From positions 1 through 17,831 of the forward strand of contig JBNAWB010000058.1 of NCBI GenBank assembly GCA_049699975.1: a stretch of DNA of 17,831 nt, in the 5' to 3' direction. The translations under genes were made by a program, and so were the position numbers. Below the pieces are notes generated by a model. The model worked only from the letters and a program-made list of their open reading frames with translations. It was not told the origin of the DNA and made no database searches. The stretch comes from CAZAGD01 sp049699975 (GTDB lineage: Bacteria; Desulfobacterota; SM23-61). Below are positions 14,675 to 17,831 of the stretch, in pieces; position 1 is the first letter of the stretch; each line of letters starts with the position of its first letter.

Positions 14675-15817
14675 ATGGATTTTCAATTATCATCCCAATT
14701 AGAATTATTGCGCAAGAGTATTAGAGAATTTGCCGAGGGGGCCATCACTCCCCGCATTCCCCATATGGAAGAAACAGATGAAGTTCCTTGGGATCTTTAC
14801 CGGGAGATGGGCAAGCAGCTCTATATGGGCATAATGATTCCCAAAGAGTATGGAGGAACAAACCTGGGCAATTTAGCGCGAATGATCATGATTGAAGAAC
14901 TTGCTCGTGTTTCTGCTTCCATTGGCATGGCCATGCAGATTTTTCATTTGGGCATTGCTCCGCTAACAGATTTTGCCAATGAAGAGCAAAAGAAAAAATA
15001 TTTGCCCGCTTTAGCTAAAGGCGAACGTTTGGCTACTATCGCGGTTACCGAAGCCACTGGAGGATCAGATCCTACAGGGATTCAGAGTACGGCTAAACGC
15101 GAAGGTGATCATTATGTATTAAACGGCCGGAAATGCTTCATTACTCACGGGCATGTGGCTGATACCATAACCATTATGGCAAAGACCGGCGAGGGCCCCA
15201 AGGGTTTTAGTGCCTTCTTAGTAGAAAAATCTTTCCCCGGGTTTAAAGTGGGGCGTAAAGAGAGGAAATTCGGTCTCCATGGTTGTAATACAGGCGAGAT
15301 CGTCATGGAGAATTGCCTTGTTCCTCGCGAAAATCTTTTAGGTAATGAAGGTGATGGCTTAAAAATTTGTATGGCCGGAATTAGCGAAGTAGGCCGCGCC
15401 GGAATGGCCGGATGTGGTTTAGGGCTCATTCAGGCTTGCTTAGAAGCTTCCGTAAAGTTTGCCAACGAGCGCGTCTTAGGCGGCAAGCCTATAAGTCAGC
15501 ATCAAGGAATTCAATGGTTGATTTCGGATATTTATGTCGATTTAGAAGCCAGTCGCTTACTTTGTTACCGAGCTGCTTGGCTACGTGATCAAAAATTGCG
15601 TTGCGATACAGAAATGGCTTTGGCCAAATTCTATGCTACTGAAGCTGCTGTACGTTGTGCGAAAAAGGCCGTAGATATTCACGGTGGCTATGGTTATATG
15701 ATGGAATATCCGGTGCAGAGGTACTATCGGGATGCGGAAATTTTAATTGCTTCGGCAGGAACTTCAGAAATCCAGCGGATTATAATGGCGCGGAAAGCCC
15801 TTACTTCATTTAAATAA
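14675..15817 (+). CDS. acyl-CoA dehydrogenase with atypical active site
   Basis: A 380-residue FAD-dependent acyl-CoA dehydrogenase of normal family length, expected to form 2,3-enoyl-CoA (or the reverse) with an ETF partner. The flavin-binding segment VTEATGGSDP is at 124-133, the middle beta domain has GRKCFITHGH at 151-160, and the C-terminal signature HGGYGYMMEYPVQRYYRDAE is at 336-355. The catalytic base is missing from the usual place: the common IYEGTSEIQ becomes ASAGTSEIQ, with A361 at the glutamate position. The alternative position used in isovaleryl- and long-chain enzymes is G240 (SEVGR). E238 is the nearest acid there. The frame is open upstream to 14471, inside the cytochrome gene, but ATG 14675 has an AAAGGAGG site and gives a normal N terminus. 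ETF pair 2 follows. The substrate is unknown. Confidence 0.9.
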   Translation: MDFQLSSQLELLRKSIREFAEGAITPRIPHMEETDEVPWDLYREMGKQLYMGIMIPKEYGGTNLGNLARMIMIEELARVSASIGMAMQIFHLGIAPLTDFANEEQKKKYLPALAKGERLATIAVTEATGGSDPTGIQSTAKREGDHYVLNGRKCFITHGHVADTITIMAKTGEGPKGFSAFLVEKSFPGFKVGRKERKFGLHGCNTGEIVMENCLVPRENLLGNEGDGLKICMAGISEVGRAGMAGCGLGLIQACLEASVKFANERVLGGKPISQHQGIQWLISDIYVDLEASRLLCYRAAWLRDQKLRCDTEMALAKFYATEAAVRCAKKAVDIHGGYGYMMEYPVQRYYRDAEILIASAGTSEIQRIIMARKALTSFK

Positions 15818-15833
15818 AAGGAGTCCTGGCGCA

Positions 15834-15868
15834 GAGGCTGGGTCATAGCATTTTCCCGGCTCAGCCTC
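15834..15868 (+). other. RNA hairpin between acyl-CoA dehydrogenase and etfB 2
   Basis: GAGGCTGGGTC (15834-15844) pairs with GGCTCAGCCTC (15858-15868), 11 base pairs including two G-U wobbles, around a 13-base loop. No T run follows on the plus strand, so it is not a standard terminator. It may stabilise or process the mRNA and set the ratio of dehydrogenase to ETF. Confidence 0.45.
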
Positions 15869-15906
15869 CAAAAGTTAAAAAATCACCTGAGGCGGAGAAA
15901 ATAATA

Positions 15907-16698
15907 ATGGATATTGTTGTCTGCGTAAAACCGGCCCCAGACCCAAAATTCTGGGAGCAAATCCAACTGGATCCGCTAACCAAAGCCTTGCGGCGGGAAG
16001 GAATTCCCAGTGTCTTGGGGCCTTTGGATAAGAGAGCCGTGGAAGAAGGTTTGCGTCTTAAAGAAAAATATGGCGGGAAAGTGATCACCATAGCCATGGC
16101 CCCTCCCGGAGCGCGCGATAATTTAGTGGAAACTTTGGCTATGGGGGCTGATGAAGCTTATTTGTTGAGTGACCGCGCCTTTGCGGGATCTGATACCTGG
16201 GCCACTTCTTATGTGCTCAGTAAAGCTATTAAAAAGATCGGCAAATTTGATCTAATTATTTGCGGGGAATGGAGCTTAGACGGATCTACCGGCCATGTGG
16301 GCCCCCAGTTAGCCGAATTTTTGGACATTCCGCATATTACGCGCACCATAGCCGTGGAGTTCACAGAAATGGGAACTTGGCAAACGCGAAGCCTGATCGA
16401 GGACGGCTGCCGAATATTAGAGACTTCCTCGCCGGCCTTAATCACTGTGGCTCGAGAAATAAACACTCCGCGCTTCATCTCCCTTCTGGGCGTCTTAGAG
16501 GCAGAGACCAAGCCCCTGACAGTCTGGGGGGCCAGCCAGTTAGACATAAAGCCAGAGGAAGTTGGCTTTTCTGGTTCTCCCACGCAGACGGGAGATATAT
16601 TTAGGCCGGAAATGAAAAGGAAAGGAGTAGTTCTCCAAGGGGAGCCCGAAGAGTTAATTGCCGAAATCATCCAAAAAATAAGGCAAGCCATTGGCTGA
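15907..16698 (+). CDS. etfB: electron transfer flavoprotein beta subunit (pair 2, bifurcating-type signatures)
   Basis: A 263-residue EtfB clearly divergent from pair 1. It begins MDIVVCVKPAPDP and has GPLDKRAVEEGLRLKEKYGG at about 38-57 and LSDRAFAGSDTWATSY at 87-102, a segment like those of ETFs that bifurcate electrons (the beta subunits of Bcd- and caffeyl-CoA reductase complexes). The nucleotide loop reads CGEWSLDGSTGHVGPQLAE (119-137). It keeps the LDG-T-VGP frame of the bifurcating group (usually QAIDGDTAQVGP) but changes several flanking residues. It follows the acyl-CoA dehydrogenase by 89 bases, the order usual for dedicated dehydrogenase-ETF complexes. Whether it truly binds a second, bifurcating FAD is inference. 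Confidence 0.88.
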   Translation: MDIVVCVKPAPDPKFWEQIQLDPLTKALRREGIPSVLGPLDKRAVEEGLRLKEKYGGKVITIAMAPPGARDNLVETLAMGADEAYLLSDRAFAGSDTWATSYVLSKAIKKIGKFDLIICGEWSLDGSTGHVGPQLAEFLDIPHITRTIAVEFTEMGTWQTRSLIEDGCRILETSSPALITVAREINTPRFISLLGVLEAETKPLTVWGASQLDIKPEEVGFSGSPTQTGDIFRPEMKRKGVVLQGEPEELIAEIIQKIRQAIG

Positions 16699-16731
16699 AG
16701 CAAAAGGAAACAGTTAGGTGAAGGACGAGAG

Positions 16732-17733
16732 ATGGAAAATCTTCAAGGGAAAAAAGAAATTTGGGTCTTTATAGAACAACAAGAGGGCTGTATTGCGGAA
16801 GTTTCTTTTGAACTTCTGCAGGCCGCCGGTTTTCTGGCGCAGAAACTGGACCAAGGGGAGGTTATAGCTCTTATTCTGGGGCATAAAATAAGGGATTTGG
16901 CTTTTTCCCTTTTTTCATTTGGCGTAGATAAAGTTTTGTTAGCCGACCATCCCTGTTTAGAAAATTATTTAACCCTTCCTTATACGAGAGTGATCAGCCA
17001 ATTAATTAAGAGGAAAAGGCCGGAAATATTTCTTTTGCCGGCTACTACCGTGGGATCTGACTTGGCGGCCAGGGTGGCGGCGCGCGTTCATACTGGACTT
17101 TCGGCCCATTGTACGCAATTGGATATTGATGAAAAAGAGAAACTCAAACAAGTGGTGCCTGCTTTTGGGGGCCAAGTGATGGCCACCATTCTTTGTCCGC
17201 GGCATTTTCCCCAGATGGCTACTGTGCGCCCTGGAGTCTACCGCCGGCCAGTTGGGTGTGAAAAAACTCCCGTAATCGAAGAAGTAGCCGTGGAACTATT
17301 CCCCGCAGATTTGCGCCAAAAAGTCCTTAGAATCGAACGGACAAAGGATTTTACTTGTTCATTAGAAGAAGCAGAAATAGTGGTAGCTGGGGGAGCAGGT
17401 ATCGGTAATCGAGAAGATTGGAAACTGATCGAACGGTTAGCTGAAGTCTTACAAGGATCTGTAGGTGGAACGCGGCCACCTTTGGATGAAGGGTGGATAA
17501 GTGAAGAACAAATGATCGGCCAAAGCGGGAAAACTATTCGACCCAAATTATATATTGGCGTAGGCATATCTGGCGTTATTCAGCATGTCGTGGGTATTCA
17601 AGAGGCCAAGACTATAATTGCCATAAATAGTGATCCCCAAGCGGCCATTTTCCAGACTGCTGACTTAGGTGTAGTAGCTGATTTTCGCCAAATTCTGCCC
17701 AAATTAATTGCCGCCTTAGAGAAGAAAAAATAA
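16732..17733 (+). CDS. etfA: electron transfer flavoprotein alpha subunit (pair 2, bifurcating-type signatures)
   Basis: A 333-residue EtfA whose N-terminal half carries ARVHTGLSAHCTQL at 117-130 and PAFGGQVMATI at 143-153. The corresponding segment in canonical ETFs, including pair 1 here, is RPVYAGKAYIE. PAFGG-x2-MATI is characteristic of the electron-bifurcating ETF group. The FAD domain shows GGTRPPLDEGW at 245-255, IGQSGKTIRPKLYIGVGISG at 262-281 and AINSDPQAAIF at 297-307, all intact. The 33-base gap to etfB 2 and shared divergence from pair 1 indicate that the two subunits evolved together. It probably works with the adjacent acyl-CoA dehydrogenase. No ferredoxin domain is fused. Confidence 0.9.
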   Translation: MENLQGKKEIWVFIEQQEGCIAEVSFELLQAAGFLAQKLDQGEVIALILGHKIRDLAFSLFSFGVDKVLLADHPCLENYLTLPYTRVISQLIKRKRPEIFLLPATTVGSDLAARVAARVHTGLSAHCTQLDIDEKEKLKQVVPAFGGQVMATILCPRHFPQMATVRPGVYRRPVGCEKTPVIEEVAVELFPADLRQKVLRIERTKDFTCSLEEAEIVVAGGAGIGNREDWKLIERLAEVLQGSVGGTRPPLDEGWISEEQMIGQSGKTIRPKLYIGVGISGVIQHVVGIQEAKTIIAINSDPQAAIFQTADLGVVADFRQILPKLIAALEKKK

Positions 17734-17773
17734 GTGGAGGATGTAATCCGTCACTGAAAAGTGGGAGAAGTAT

Positions 17774-17795
17774 GGCCAGAGGCAGGCCAGAGGCA
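17774..17795 (+). repeat. 11-base tandem duplication
   Basis: GGCCAGAGGCA occurs twice in direct succession (17774-17784 and 17785-17795), followed by GGC, in the non-coding tail after etfA 2. The last 98 bases of the window show no supportable gene start. Confidence 0.7.
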
Positions 17796-17831
17796 GGCAT
17801 TCATTCAGAATCATGAGGCAGTGGTTTCTTC

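Noticed and set aside
16260..16604. Several 60-160-codon frames on both strands inside etfB 2, etfA 2, nfeD and the cytochrome gene.
   Set aside because: They are out-of-frame shadows of strongly conserved genes with no family resemblance or ribosome sites of their own.
17734..17831. Possible start of a further gene (ATG at 17772, or the frame from 17750 reading TEKWEKYGQ with an in-frame ATG at 17813).
   Set aside because: The ATG at 17772 stops after 14 codons; the other frame has no standard start near the GGAGG site and runs off the window too soon to judge.

Overview
The window looks like a chromosomal segment from a Gram-negative-type anaerobic bacterium, of moderate G+C by eye, with many TTG/GTG starts and strong AAGGAGG ribosome sites. 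Strict-anaerobe lifestyle is inferred from the energy genes on the right: two electron-transfer flavoproteins (ETFs), a membrane-bound ETF:quinone-type iron-sulfur oxidoreductase, and a membrane-anchored heptaheme cytochrome c. This set recalls fatty- or aromatic-acid oxidisers of the Desulfobacterota (Syntrophia-like) or anaerobic Firmicutes. The phylum cannot be fixed from this sequence alone. There is no rRNA, tRNA, CRISPR array, insertion sequence or prophage signal.

Left part (1-7380) is housekeeping. A sigma70-type promoter drives rsmD-coaD, followed by a class I aspartate aminotransferase gene. A Nudix hydrolase lies on the minus strand and converges on it with a 1-base gap. Upstream of the Nudix gene, on the minus strand, is a possible frameshifted small gene. 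Then come coaBC and a family-4 uracil-DNA glycosylase (ATGA overlap), an NfeD-type membrane serine protease and its usual partner, a slipin/stomatin-like SPFH protein.

Middle part (7381-9012) holds an intrinsic terminator, an MdtG-like MFS exporter, and a regulatory region with a TTGACA/TAATAA promoter. Its start site is overlapped by a perfect inverted repeat matching the Bacillus FadR box.

Right part (9013-17733) is an acyl-CoA oxidation electron-transfer locus: a FadR-like TetR regulator, ETF pair 1 (etfB-etfA, canonical-type signatures), a terminator hairpin, a 652-residue EMO-like membrane Fe-S oxidoreductase, a heptaheme cytochrome c with N- and C-terminal membrane segments, a promoter, an acyl-CoA dehydrogenase, and ETF pair 2 (etfB-etfA, signatures of the electron-bifurcating group).

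Proposed logic, by inference: acyl-CoA dehydrogenases hand electrons to ETF 1. The EMO-like protein oxidises ETF 1 at the membrane and delivers electrons to menaquinone and/or outward to the heptaheme cytochrome. The second ETF, encoded directly after the acyl-CoA dehydrogenase, probably forms a dedicated complex that may couple acyl-CoA chemistry to NAD(H) and a low-potential carrier. Long-chain acyl-CoA sensing by the FadR-like protein would switch on at least the first operon. The dehydrogenase lacks the catalytic glutamate at both positions known for the family, the most unexpected single detail here.
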